A stretch of 64,000 nt of DNA, taken from an uncultured Ruminococcus sp. (GTDB taxonomy: Bacteria; Bacillota; Clostridia; Oscillospirales; Ruminococcaceae). Shown here piece after piece: positions 16,246 through 24,034 of this stretch. The stretch lies in contig UQPZ01000006.1 in NCBI GenBank assembly GCA_900543145.1, positions 1 to 64,000 of the forward strand, given 5' to 3'. The notes under the pieces are model-generated. The model saw only the letters and a list, made by a program, of their open reading frames with translations, was not told the DNA's origin and searched no databases. Made by a program: the position numbers and the translations under genes. Position 1 is the first letter of the stretch. Every line of letters starts with the position of its first letter.

Positions 16246-17520
16246 ATGATCAAAAGACTGCGCAGAAAGTTTGTGCTGATAGCGGTTTTGTCGCTGTTTC
16301 TGGTTGAAACTGTGATAATAGGCGCAATAAATATTATCAATGTCTGTCAGCTCAATTCCAGATCGGATGATCTTCTTGATATGATAATAGAAAACGACGG
16401 AAAATTTCCCGACGTAAAGGGGATTCACGATAAGCCGCCCGAAGGAGATCGGTTCGGCGGCATTGACGGAAGGTTCGATCCCGAAACAAAATATATAACC
16501 CGTTACTTTACGGTAAGAACAGACGGCGGCGAAAGTGTAGTTTCGATAGATACCTCTCATATTGCAGCCGTAACCTCCGGCGAAGCGGCCGAATATGCCG
16601 AAGAAGCCCTTGACAGGGAAGCCGAAAGGGGCTGGTGCGGAAATTACAAATACGCCGTTTCGGAAAGCTCGGACGGAAAGCTTCTGGTATTCGTTGACTG
16701 CCGCAGCCAGCTTGAAACAAGGTATCAGTTTTTGTCGGTGTCGCTGGCTATAGGAATTGCCGGACTTGCAGTAGTAAGCGTTCTTGTCGCAGTTTTTTCA
16801 AAAAGAGCGATCCGTCCTGTAATTGAAAGCATGGAAAAGCAGAAGCAGTTCATAACCGACGCAGGTCATGAGATAAAAACCCCTTTGGCGATAATCTCAG
16901 CAAATGCCGAGGTATTAGAACTTACCTGCGGAAGCTCCGAATGGACTGACAGTATTAAGAATCAGACAGCAAGGCTGGGCGAGCTTATAAAAAATCTGCT
17001 TACTCTTTCAAGAACTGACGAGGAAATAAAGACTGTATTTGAAAAATTCAACATAAGCGACGCTGTATACGATGCGGCTTCTCCGTTCAAGACTCTTGCT
17101 TCCTCCGGCGGAAAGACTCTGTCTGTCGATATTGAAAACGAGATCGAATATTTCGGAGATGAGGGAATGATACGTCAGCTGGTTTCGATACTTCTTGACA
17201 ATGCGGTGAAATACGCAGATGACGGCGGCGAGATAAAGCTTTCTCTCAAAAAAGCTCACAAGCTTATTGAATTGAGCGTTTACAATCCCTGCTCGGCTGA
17301 ACCGGAGTGCGAGCCTTCAAGGCTTTTCGACCGCTTTTACAGAGCCGATTCCTCCCGTTCACGAGATACGGGAGGCTACGGTATAGGCCTTTCAATTGCC
17401 AAAGCTATCTGCGAAGCTCACAAAGGAAAGATCTCAGCCGAATACAAAAACGGCGGCATAACCTTCCGTGCGGTCCTAGCGCAGACGTCGGTCTTAGCGC
17501 AGACGGCGCAATTCGCGTGA
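16246..17520 (+). CDS. Sensor histidine kinase with repeat-derived C-terminus
   Basis: A 424-residue membrane kinase, partner of the regulator upstream. Spans at about 11-33 and 164-184 enclose an extracellular sensor of about 130 residues of unknown ligand. HisKA carries H208 (ITDAGHEIKTPLA); the ATPase domain has the N box (LLDNAVKYA), DTGGYGIGLSIAKAI and a normal end at NGGITFRA. The last 15 residues (VLAQTSVLAQTAQFA) are not kinase sequence: they are read from two 18-nt units of repeat R6, and the TGA stop also lies in the repeat. The original stop seems to have been lost on insertion. GGGGAGG precedes the ATG. Confidence 0.93.
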   Translation: MIKRLRRKFVLIAVLSLFLVETVIIGAINIINVCQLNSRSDDLLDMIIENDGKFPDVKGIHDKPPEGDRFGGIDGRFDPETKYITRYFTVRTDGGESVVSIDTSHIAAVTSGEAAEYAEEALDREAERGWCGNYKYAVSESSDGKLLVFVDCRSQLETRYQFLSVSLAIGIAGLAVVSVLVAVFSKRAIRPVIESMEKQKQFITDAGHEIKTPLAIISANAEVLELTCGSSEWTDSIKNQTARLGELIKNLLTLSRTDEEIKTVFEKFNISDAVYDAASPFKTLASSGGKTLSVDIENEIEYFGDEGMIRQLVSILLDNAVKYADDGGEIKLSLKKAHKLIELSVYNPCSAEPECEPSRLFDRFYRADSSRSRDTGGYGIGLSIAKAICEAHKGKISAEYKNGGITFRAVLAQTSVLAQTAQFA

Positions 17521-17579
17521 TCGCTCCTGACGTCGCTCGAAAGTGCGGACGGCAGCTTTTATGCCGCGGCAAAAGATAG
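17473..17579 (+). repeat. Modular intergenic repeat, copy R6, inside histidine kinase 3' end
   Basis: Two 18-nt units (GTCCTAGCGCAGACGTCG, GTCTTAGCGCAGACGGCG), CAATTCGCGTGATCGCTCC, TGACGTCGCTCGAAAGTGC, GGACGGCAGC, then GCCGCGGCAAAAGA. The first 48 bases are read as codons by the kinase gene. Tandem with R7 after 11 bp. Confidence 0.9.
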
Positions 17580-17590
17580 TAATCGCCAAA

Positions 17591-17698
17591 GTCTTGGCGC
17601 AGACGTCGGTCCTATCGCGGACGGCGCAATTCGCGCAGTCGCTCCTGACGTTGCTCGAAAGTGCGGACGGTAACTTTACTGCCGCGGCAAAAGAGAGC
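17591..17698 (+). repeat. Modular intergenic repeat, copy R7
   Basis: Same order as R6: two variant 18-nt units (GTCTTGGCGCAGACGTCG, GTCCTATCGCGGACGGCG), core CAATTCGCGCAGTCGCTCC, then GGACGGTAACTTTACTGCC and GCGGCAAAAGAGAG. Confidence 0.9.
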
Positions 17699-17773
17699 AG
17701 CTGACTGGTTTTTCATATCTTTAAGAGGAGAGAATTATTCTCCGATTTGCAAATCAAAAAGAATATCAGGTTA

Positions 17774-17803
17774 AAAACGGACGATTTTTTCGCCCGTTTT
17801 TTA
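17774..17803 (+). terminator. Rho-independent terminator after kinase gene and repeats
   Basis: AAACGGACGA and TCGCCCGTTT pair with one mismatch across a T-rich loop and end in a T-run. It would end the two-component transcript beyond repeats R6-R7. Confidence 0.75.
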
Positions 17804-17925
17804 TTTTTGCCAAAACTAACAAATTCATATTAAATGCAATTTCTTTCGTCAAATTGCTAAAATTGACCATGTTGAAACTGTAGGAAATTACAAATTTTGT
17901 TTTAATTAAAAACTTTTTCGTTCAT

Positions 17926-17948
17926 AGTTGCACATTTGCGTGCAACTT
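17926..17948 (+). terminator. Inverted repeat AGTTGCAC/GTGCAACT
   Basis: An 8-bp perfect stem with a 6-nt loop followed by TTTTG. It may be a terminator or an operator upstream of the capsid cluster. I see no convincing sigma-A promoter between here and the terminase genes. Confidence 0.5.
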
Positions 17949-17977
17949 TTGCCCCATTTTCGCCTATTAGTGAGGGG

Positions 17978-18069
17978 GTCCTATCGCAGACGGCGGTCCT
18001 GGCGCGGACGGCGCAATTCGCATGATCGCTCCTGACGTCGCTCGAAAGTGCGGACGGTAACTTTACTGC
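17978..18069 (+). repeat. Modular intergenic repeat, copy R8, upstream of terminase cluster
   Basis: Two 18-nt units (GTCCTATCGCAGACGGCG, GTCCTGGCGCGGACGGCG), core CAATTCGCATGATCGCTCC, then GGACGGTAACTTTACTGC. The distal GCGGCAAAAG end is missing. It lies 90 nt before the leader ORF of the terminase operon. Confidence 0.88.
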
Positions 18070-18161
18070 TTCTGTGCTGCCGTTTTTCCCCTCCGTAAAC
18101 CTATCCCCCTGCTCCTTGGCTCGGCACACAAAAAAACTATAGACAAGAAAGGATGATTGCA

Positions 18162-18209
18162 ATGACAACTACTACGAAAAAAGCGGTGAACGATTATGAA
18201 GCCTATTGA
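18162..18209 (+). CDS. Possible 15-codon leader peptide overlapping terminase start
   Basis: ATG with AAGAAAGGA about 7 nt upstream, the only good ribosome site in front of the cluster, opens a 15-codon frame (MTTTTKKAVNDYEAY). It overlaps the first 14 nt of the small terminase gene in another frame. The ATG at 18196 has no convincing site of its own, so termination at 18209 could feed re-initiation (translational coupling). Confidence 0.35.
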   Translation: MTTTTKKAVNDYEAY

Positions 18210-18696
18210 CACTAAGGATTTCGCTTTGTTCTTTTCACGGACAAAAAATGCGGCGGAGGCGGCGATAGCTGCGGGGATAAGTCCTCTCAGAGCGAAGCTT
18301 GAGGGAGCGAGGCTGCTGTTTGACAGGCGCTGCCGACGTCAGCTTGAAGCGGCGGACAAGCTGAGGGATAAGGAGCGCTGCGAGGTAAGGGCAGGATTGG
18401 AGCGGCTTGCCTGCGGAAGGGTAAATGATGCGGCGGCGCTTGTGTTTGCGGAAGAGATAACTCCTCATATGCTTGCCGAATCCGATCTATTTAACGTATC
18501 GGAAATAAAAAGGGTCAAGGGCGGAGGAGTTGAGATCAAATTTTTCGACCGTCAAAAAGCGCTTGAAAAGCTTGAGGAGCTTGACGCTCGTCTGAAAAGT
18601 GATGAAAAGGCGAAAAATCTGGTAGAAGCGGTATACGGAACAGACTGCGGAGAAATTATGAGCGACACTCCTCTCGAGGGGGACGGAGATGATTAA
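18196..18696 (+). CDS. Phage terminase small subunit
   Basis: A 166-residue DNA-recognition subunit of a headful or cos packaging motor, matching the Terminase_2 type: N-terminal helix-turn-helix (FALFFSRTKNAAEAAIAAGI, then SPLRAKLEGARLL), a charged middle helix and a C-terminal oligomerisation part (RVKGGGVEIKFFDRQKALEKL). It overlaps the large subunit by 8 nt. Size and position immediately before TerL support the call more than any catalytic motif. Confidence 0.72.
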   Translation: MKPIDTKDFALFFSRTKNAAEAAIAAGISPLRAKLEGARLLFDRRCRRQLEAADKLRDKERCEVRAGLERLACGRVNDAAALVFAEEITPHMLAESDLFNVSEIKRVKGGGVEIKFFDRQKALEKLEELDARLKSDEKAKNLVEAVYGTDCGEIMSDTPLEGDGDD

Positions 18697-19963
18697 AACA
18701 AACGGCAGGATAGGCTGGCAGGATTTTTCCTCAAAGCAGAAAATGGTGCTTAACTGGTGGAAGAACAAAAGCACCCGTGAAAAGGATGGAATAATCTGCG
18801 ACGGGGCGGTAAGGTCGGGAAAAACCCTATGTATGTCGCTTTCCTTTGCAATGTGGGCGTCAATGAACTTCAATAATGCGGCGTTCGGTATCTGCGGAAA
18901 GACGATAACCTCCGTAAGAAGAAATCTGATAGCGCCGCTTATGAAAAATGCACCCGAATGGAGCATGGAGGTAAAAGAGAACCGTTCAGGCAACTATATT
19001 GACATAAGGCTCGGGAGAGCGGAAAACCGCTTTTACCTTTTCGGCGGCAGGGACGAAAGCTCGGCTTCGCTTATTCAGGGAATTACTCTCAGCGGAATAC
19101 TTATGGACGAAGCGGTGCTTATGCCCAGAAGCTTTGTGGAACAGGCGGTTGCAAGATGCTCGGTAGCCGGCTCAAAGCTATGGTTCAACTGCAACCCCGA
19201 GAACAGGTATCACTGGTTCAAAAAGGACTGGATAGACAAGGCGGCTTCAAAAAATCTTATCTATCTTCATTTCGCTCTGGAGGACAACCCCTCTCTTACT
19301 CCGGCGATAATCAGAAGATACCGGACGCTGTTTACAGGAGCATTTTATCAGCGCTTTGTGCTGGGTAGCTGGACTGACGTATCGGGCTGCGTTTACTCGG
19401 CTTTCGACCCTAAGCTTCATGTTGTAAATACTCTGCCCGAAAGCTTTTCCCGCTTTGCCGTAAGCTGCGACTACGGAACGGTAAATCCCTCCAGCTTCGG
19501 ACTATGGGGAGAAAGCGGAGGTGTCTGGTACCGTATAAGCGAGTATTACTACGATTCCAGAAAAGAGGGCAGACAGCGTACCGACGAGGAGCATTACGCC
19601 GCGCTAGAAAGGCTCTGCGCCGGAAGAACAATAGAACTTGTGGTCTGCGACCCGTCTGCGGCTTCGTTTATCGAGTGTATACGCCGTCACGGACGATTCC
19701 CCGTTGCACCTGCGGCAAACGACGTGCTTTCGGGAATAAGGAGAGTAAACGACGCTCTGAGCTGCGGAAAGCTGAAGATACACTCCTCCTGCGCCGACGC
19801 TGTACGGGAATTTTCCCTTTACCGCTGGGACAAAAGCACAGTATGCGACGCCCCAGTCAAGGAGAATGATCACGCAATGGACGATATCCGCTATTTCGTG
19901 ACCCGCTTTTTAAGGGATACAGCCGATCCGTTCTGCGTTATGTCCCTTGACAGGCGCAGATAG
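18689..19963 (+). CDS. Phage terminase large subunit (PBSX type)
   Basis: The packaging motor ATPase-nuclease, 424 residues, normal for PBSX-type TerL. The ATPase half has Walker A GAVRSGKT (K45) and Walker B GILMDEA (D140, catalytic E141), with a coupling-motif candidate at LWFNCNPENRYHW. The RNase H-like nuclease half keeps its three acidic residues: D261 (SCDYGTVNPSSF), D321 (VVCDPSAASF) and D398/D399 (HAMDDIRYF). All key residues intact, so the gene is probably functional. It heads a tight rightward block with portal and capsid genes. Confidence 0.95.
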   Translation: MIKTNGRIGWQDFSSKQKMVLNWWKNKSTREKDGIICDGAVRSGKTLCMSLSFAMWASMNFNNAAFGICGKTITSVRRNLIAPLMKNAPEWSMEVKENRSGNYIDIRLGRAENRFYLFGGRDESSASLIQGITLSGILMDEAVLMPRSFVEQAVARCSVAGSKLWFNCNPENRYHWFKKDWIDKAASKNLIYLHFALEDNPSLTPAIIRRYRTLFTGAFYQRFVLGSWTDVSGCVYSAFDPKLHVVNTLPESFSRFAVSCDYGTVNPSSFGLWGESGGVWYRISEYYYDSRKEGRQRTDEEHYAALERLCAGRTIELVVCDPSAASFIECIRRHGRFPVAPAANDVLSGIRRVNDALSCGKLKIHSSCADAVREFSLYRWDKSTVCDAPVKENDHAMDDIRYFVTRFLRDTADPFCVMSLDRRR

Positions 19964-19998
19964 CAGTAAAAGACACAAAAGAAAGGAAAGACTCAGAA

Positions 19999-21120
19999 TT
20001 GAACTTATTCAGAAAAAAAGAAGCCGCTGAAAACGCCAGGATATCCTGCTCGGCTCAGCGGGAGGTTTTCAGGCTTTCACCGTCGTGGAACGGCTTTGAA
20101 ACTCAATTTTACGAAACCCTCAGAGCCGAAGTCCCTGTGCTTGATGCCTGTATAGGAAAAATAATCAGGCTTTGCAATGATTTCAGGGTAGTGTGCGGCG
20201 ATAAGAGAGCGCAGAAGCTTATGGACGCTTTTGCAATGAACGTTCCGGCAGGGATCTCCGGCTGTTCACTCAGCTGCTTTGCGGACATCTGGCTTGATAC
20301 CCTGCTTACCTACGGAAAGGCGCTGGGAGAAATATCGTTAGACCGCAAGCGCAGGAAAATAAACGGTCTTTACATAGCCGATCCGGTAATGTTCAGCGTA
20401 CGAAGGGGAAAAACTCCCCTTGAAATGAAGATAATAGAGAATGTTTCCGGCAGCGAGGTAAAGCTTTCCGCACCCGAGCTTCTGCTGTACTCTACCCTTA
20501 ATCCGTCGGTAAAGCACCCTGAGGGCGTATCTATACTTAGGGGAACTCCTGCGCTTAGCGAGGCGCTTATGAAGATATACCGCTGTATAGGTCAGAATTT
20601 CGACCGTGCGGGAAACGTGCGCTACGCTGTTACCTACAAGCCCTCCGACGATCCGGCTGACAAAGCCTTTGCAAAGGACAGGGCAATGGAGATAGCCAAG
20701 GAGTGGTCTGACGGAATGAGCAGCGCCGGTAACGGTGTTATCAAGGACTTTGTTGCGGTAGGCGACGTACAGATAAAGGTGATCGGAGCGGACAGCCAGA
20801 TAATCGACACAGAAATACCTGTACGCCAGCTTCTGGAGCAGATAATCTGCAAGCTGTCGATACCGCCCTTCCTGCTGGGGCTTAACTGGTCTACTACCGA
20901 GCGTATGTCCTCACAGCAGGCGGATATTCTTACTAGCGAGCTTGAATACTACCGCCGTCTGCTTACGCCTATACTGCTGAAAGCGGCGCAGGCCTTCCTG
21001 AGGCTGAGCGGCTTTTCCTGCGGCTGCTCGATAGAATGGGAGAACATAAATCTTCAGGACGAAGCCGAGCTTGCCAAAGCCAACTACTATAACGCTCTGG
21101 CTCAGGCAGCTCAGTCCTAG
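19999..21120 (+). CDS. Phage portal protein
   Basis: A 373-residue protein in the invariant position after TerL. The sequence is portal-like: an N-terminal wing region, the segment SIPPFLLGLNWSTTERMSSQ near residue 292 that matches the portal clip/stem border (IPP-L-G), and a C-terminal helical crown. It is shorter than SPP1- or HK97-like portals, mostly at the C-terminus, where it stops at ALAQAAQS. The last serine codon and the TAG stop are the first bases of repeat fragment R9, so the gene may have been trimmed by that insertion. TTG start with GAAAGGAAAG upstream. Confidence 0.75.
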   Translation: MNLFRKKEAAENARISCSAQREVFRLSPSWNGFETQFYETLRAEVPVLDACIGKIIRLCNDFRVVCGDKRAQKLMDAFAMNVPAGISGCSLSCFADIWLDTLLTYGKALGEISLDRKRRKINGLYIADPVMFSVRRGKTPLEMKIIENVSGSEVKLSAPELLLYSTLNPSVKHPEGVSILRGTPALSEALMKIYRCIGQNFDRAGNVRYAVTYKPSDDPADKAFAKDRAMEIAKEWSDGMSSAGNGVIKDFVAVGDVQIKVIGADSQIIDTEIPVRQLLEQIICKLSIPPFLLGLNWSTTERMSSQQADILTSELEYYRRLLTPILLKAAQAFLRLSGFSCGCSIEWENINLQDEAELAKANYYNALAQAAQS

Positions 21121-21157
21121 TGCAGACGGTAACTTTACTGCCGCGTCAAAAGAAAGC
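21114..21157 (+). repeat. Modular intergenic repeat fragment R9, supplies portal stop codon
   Basis: GTCCTAGTGCAGACGG is joined directly to TAACTTTACTGCCGCG and AAAAGAAAGC. Compared with R7, the core between the shared GACGG motifs (one in the 18-nt unit, one before TAACTTT) is missing, as expected of a recombination between two GACGG copies. The first TCC-TAG is the end of the portal gene. Confidence 0.85.
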
Positions 21158-21215
21158 TCTATGCCTGCTGATATTTTCGGAGGGAGGTTACTCAAAAAAC
21201 GTTATAAACAATGAC

Positions 21216-21236
21216 TGTTACTGTAATCCAGTAACA
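21216..21236 (+). other. Perfect hairpin before protease-like gene
   Basis: TGTTACTG and CAGTAACA, 5-nt loop, followed on the plus strand by A's rather than T's. Not a terminator in the operon direction; perhaps an RNA-processing or stabilising stem. A GGAGGGAGG at about 21180 precedes it. Confidence 0.45.
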
Positions 21237-21264
21237 AAAAACTAAGAAATGAAAGGAGAACAAA

Positions 21265-22161
21265 ATGGAAAACGACTTTGCGCTTGACGAAGCGCTGCTT
21301 GAAAAGCTTAACAGATTTACCCGTTCGGAGGTAAAGGCTGAGGACGTATATACCTTTCCCGTTATCCTCTGCGATAATGAGGTAGACCGTGACGGAGAGC
21401 GGTTTTCGGCGGACGCTCTGCAGAGACTTTCGGAGCTTTTTGTAGGAAAGACCGGAATATTCGATCATGATCCTAAGGGTGAAAACCAGACGGCAAGGAT
21501 ATTCGACTGCGAGGTAAAAGCCGAACAGAACAGGCTTACCAAGGCGGGAGAGCCTTATAGCTGCCTTGTCGCCAAGGCGTATATGATAAGGACTGAGAAG
21601 TCAAAGGATCTTATTGCCGAAATAGAGGGAGGAATAAAAAAGGAGGTTTCAGTAGGCTGTTCGGTAAAAAGGAAGCTCTGCTCGGTATGCGGAACAGATC
21701 TGAGAGAGGAGCAGTGCGGGCATATCAAGGGAAAATACTATGACGGAAAGCTTTGCAGCGTTATCCTTGACGAGCCTGACGACGCATACGAGTGGTCGTT
21801 CGTAGCGGTTCCTGCGCAAAAAAACGCAGGAGTAACAAAGACCTACGGCAGTAAAGCTGAAGAAGCTAGTCTGAAAGCGCTTAAAGACCGCCTTGAAAAG
21901 CAGGAGGAGCTCAATGCTAGAGCCTGCGGAATACTGAAACGTGAAATTATGTCGCTGAGCTTTCTCTGCCGTCCTCCCGCCGCAGTTGAAACGGTAAAGG
22001 CGCTTACCGAAAGAATGAGCTTTGCGGAGCTTGAAAAAATGTACGAAAAGCTGAAGCAGAGGTGCGTTACTGAGGAAAGCGCCTTTCAGCTTGATATTCA
22101 CAAAACCGCTGAAAAAAGCGGAGAAAACAATAATTTTAAACTTAATAAAAAGGAGAAATGA
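21265..22161 (+). CDS. Prohead protease/scaffold-like protein
   Basis: A 298-residue protein in the slot where capsid maturation protease or scaffold is encoded. Residues 25-190 are alpha/beta with VDRDGERFSADALQRL, VGKTGIFDHDPKGENQ and YEWSFVAVPAQKNAGVTK, the last resembling the S-F-V-P-A-nA-G pattern near the end of phage prohead protease domains. A four-cysteine group (CSVCGT, then C715-like QCGH and KLCS) suggests a zinc site, unusual for such proteases. The last 90 residues are a helical, charged tail typical of a scaffold. I cannot assign the catalytic residues, so the protease role is inferred from position and shape. Confidence 0.5.
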   Translation: MENDFALDEALLEKLNRFTRSEVKAEDVYTFPVILCDNEVDRDGERFSADALQRLSELFVGKTGIFDHDPKGENQTARIFDCEVKAEQNRLTKAGEPYSCLVAKAYMIRTEKSKDLIAEIEGGIKKEVSVGCSVKRKLCSVCGTDLREEQCGHIKGKYYDGKLCSVILDEPDDAYEWSFVAVPAQKNAGVTKTYGSKAEEASLKALKDRLEKQEELNARACGILKREIMSLSFLCRPPAAVETVKALTERMSFAELEKMYEKLKQRCVTEESAFQLDIHKTAEKSGENNNFKLNKKEK

Positions 22162-22164
22162 TTT

Positions 22165-23139
22165 ATGTACGATACGATCAAACTTGAAAAGGGACTTTAT
22201 TCGATAACAGGCAAAAGCTTTACTCAGGCGTTGGAGCAGCTTGATCCGGACGAGAATTATGCGGATACGAAGCTTGCCGGACTGGACGCTTTTGAAAGAC
22301 AGCTGAAGCGTTTTGACATAAAAGTTTCGGGCGCAGGCTCAGACAGGGTGGAGAAATTTTTCGCTTCTACCGAATCCGCCGTGCTTTTCCCCGAATACGT
22401 CCGCAGAGCTGTAAAGCAGGGAATGGAGGAAGCGTCGATACTTTCCGATATTATAGCGGCGGTCTCCTATACCGACGGAATGGATTTCCGAGGTCTTACG
22501 GTAACAAAAAGCGGAACTGACGCAGGAGTGGCTCAGGGCGGAGAAATGCCATCCTCCTCAGTAAGGCTGGCTTCCTCGGCAAAAACTCTCACAAAGTTTG
22601 CAAGAAAGCTTTCCTGCTCCTATGAAGCTATAAGAAAGCAGCGTCTTGAAGCCTTCGGCGTAATACTCAAAAGTCTGGGCGCTCAGATATCAAGAGCTGT
22701 GAACAAGCTTGCGGTGACCGAGCTTTCAAGCGGCGTTACGGCAGCTTCTATTGCAGGAAGCTCCGTTACCTACGCCGATCTTGCTCAGTTCTGGGCTTCG
22801 ATGGGTGAAAACGATATGACGGCAATGGTGTGCAGTCCGGCGCTTATGGCGGAAATTCTTGCGCTTGAGGAGATGAAGTTCTGTGTTTCCGACTATATGT
22901 CAGGAGGAAGGGTAAAGACCCCCTACGGAGTAACGCTGGTAAAATGCTCGTCCCTTGACAGCAAAAAAGCTATAGGAATAGACAGCTCCTGCGCCGCCGA
23001 AATGGTTTTCGGAACAGACGTTACAGTTGATTTCGACAAGCTTATAACGACTCAGTGCGACGAGATCGCCTGTTCGGTAGCCGTAGGCTTTTCAAAGCTT
23101 ACCGACGGAGCGGTAAAGGTACTTAACGCCGCTAAATAA
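22165..23139 (+). CDS. Major capsid protein (HK97-fold candidate)
   Basis: A 324-residue protein directly after the protease/scaffold-like gene. The pattern fits HK97-fold coat proteins: a helical N-terminal arm (1-75), the region SAVLFPEYVRRAVKQGMEE, a long spine helix with RKLSCSYEAIRKQRLEAF followed by SQISRAVNKLAV-like text, the A-domain stretch, and a late TQCDEIACSVAVGFSKL strand. It has its own AAGGAG site and is followed by a strong hairpin, as is common for the most abundant phage product. Confidence 0.75.
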   Translation: MYDTIKLEKGLYSITGKSFTQALEQLDPDENYADTKLAGLDAFERQLKRFDIKVSGAGSDRVEKFFASTESAVLFPEYVRRAVKQGMEEASILSDIIAAVSYTDGMDFRGLTVTKSGTDAGVAQGGEMPSSSVRLASSAKTLTKFARKLSCSYEAIRKQRLEAFGVILKSLGAQISRAVNKLAVTELSSGVTAASIAGSSVTYADLAQFWASMGENDMTAMVCSPALMAEILALEEMKFCVSDYMSGGRVKTPYGVTLVKCSSLDSKKAIGIDSSCAAEMVFGTDVTVDFDKLITTQCDEIACSVAVGFSKLTDGAVKVLNAAK

Positions 23140-23142
23140 CGG

Positions 23143-23196
23143 TATGCCGAGGGTCAGGGCGGACGGAGCTTCTGTCTGCCCGGCTCTTACGGCATA
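23143..23196 (+). other. Stable intergenic hairpin after capsid gene
   Basis: TATGCCG and CGGCATA form the outer stem and GGGC/GCCC, GACGGAG/CTGTC parts the inner one, with no T-run. Likely a transcript stabiliser or partial attenuator separating the capsid gene from lower-dose downstream genes. Confidence 0.55.
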
Positions 23197-23222
23197 AATG
23201 AAAACCTTAAGGAGAGTGAAAA

Positions 23223-23594
23223 ATGGTCAAGATAAGCAATGATAACGTAAAAGCGCTGTTTCTCAGGATCACAGGAATGGATACGGAGGATTTTGAGTAT
23301 GAGGATCTTATTCAAGCGGAAATAGGCTTTATAGAAGAAAGGCTGTGTACGGAGCTTGACGAAGCTTCGGCGGCAAGGTGCGAATATGCAGCCTGTGCAG
23401 CTGCGGTCTACGATTATGTTTTGGAAAGCTCCATGAAGCTGAAAGTAATGCTTTCGGAAAACGGAGCGGCTTACGGAGAAACTGGCTCCGAGGCCTGCCT
23501 GAGAGCTGCGGCAGAGCTGAAAAGCAGCGCATTTGCGGCTCTGGCAGGGTTGATACGTGACGACGGCTTTGTATTTTCGGGAACGGAGGGATAA
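23223..23594 (+). CDS. Head-tail connector-like protein
   Basis: A 123-residue, mostly helical acidic protein (residues 10-110 helices: DEFEYEDLIQAEIGFIEE-like start, then AARCEYAACAAAVYDYVL). Size, helix content and position directly after the capsid gene match gp6/gp15-type head completion adaptors. No diagnostic motif is visible, so the call rests on gene order. Confidence 0.5.
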   Translation: MVKISNDNVKALFLRITGMDTEDFEYEDLIQAEIGFIEERLCTELDEASAARCEYAACAAAVYDYVLESSMKLKVMLSENGAAYGETGSEACLRAAAELKSSAFAALAGLIRDDGFVFSGTEG

Positions 23595-23596
23595 AA

Positions 23597-24010
23597 ATGC
23601 ACAGCGGTCTTAAAGAAATTATCAGGCAGGCCTGTACCGCAGGAAGCTTTGTTTATGTGCCCGGGATCTCGGATATTCGCCTTACTCAGCGTTCAAAGGA
23701 AAGCTTCTGCTTATGCGGAGTAAGCGGAGCCGTGTATTCACCGAAAATAATGGCGGCAGACGGTAGCTCATGGGGAACGGAGGCGGAGTTTTCTCTTTCG
23801 CTGCGTCTGCTCGGAAAGCGGTGCGGCTACAGCGATAATGAGAATCTGGAAAGCATGGCGGACGCATTTATGCAGTCGCTGGGTCTTAATTCCGGGGCGG
23901 TAATAACAAAGCTTGAACGGTCGCCCGTACATCGGGAAAGCGTTCTGGGAAGGCTGGAAATTGCGGTAAATGCGTCAGTAAAGATTCTGGTGATGATAAA
24001 TGAAGAGTAA
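23597..24010 (+). CDS. Putative minor head/tail completion protein
   Basis: A 137-residue protein 2 nt after the connector. Beta-rich, with a central RLLGKRCGYSDNENLESMAD and a C-terminal strand LGRLEIAVNASVKILVMI. In siphophage and PBSX-like gene order this slot encodes a head-tail joining or tail terminator protein. Not recognised by sequence. Confidence 0.4.
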   Translation: MHSGLKEIIRQACTAGSFVYVPGISDIRLTQRSKESFCLCGVSGAVYSPKIMAADGSSWGTEAEFSLSLRLLGKRCGYSDNENLESMADAFMQSLGLNSGAVITKLERSPVHRESVLGRLEIAVNASVKILVMINEE

Positions 24011-24034
24011 AGAAATTTCAGGAGGCGGAGAAAA

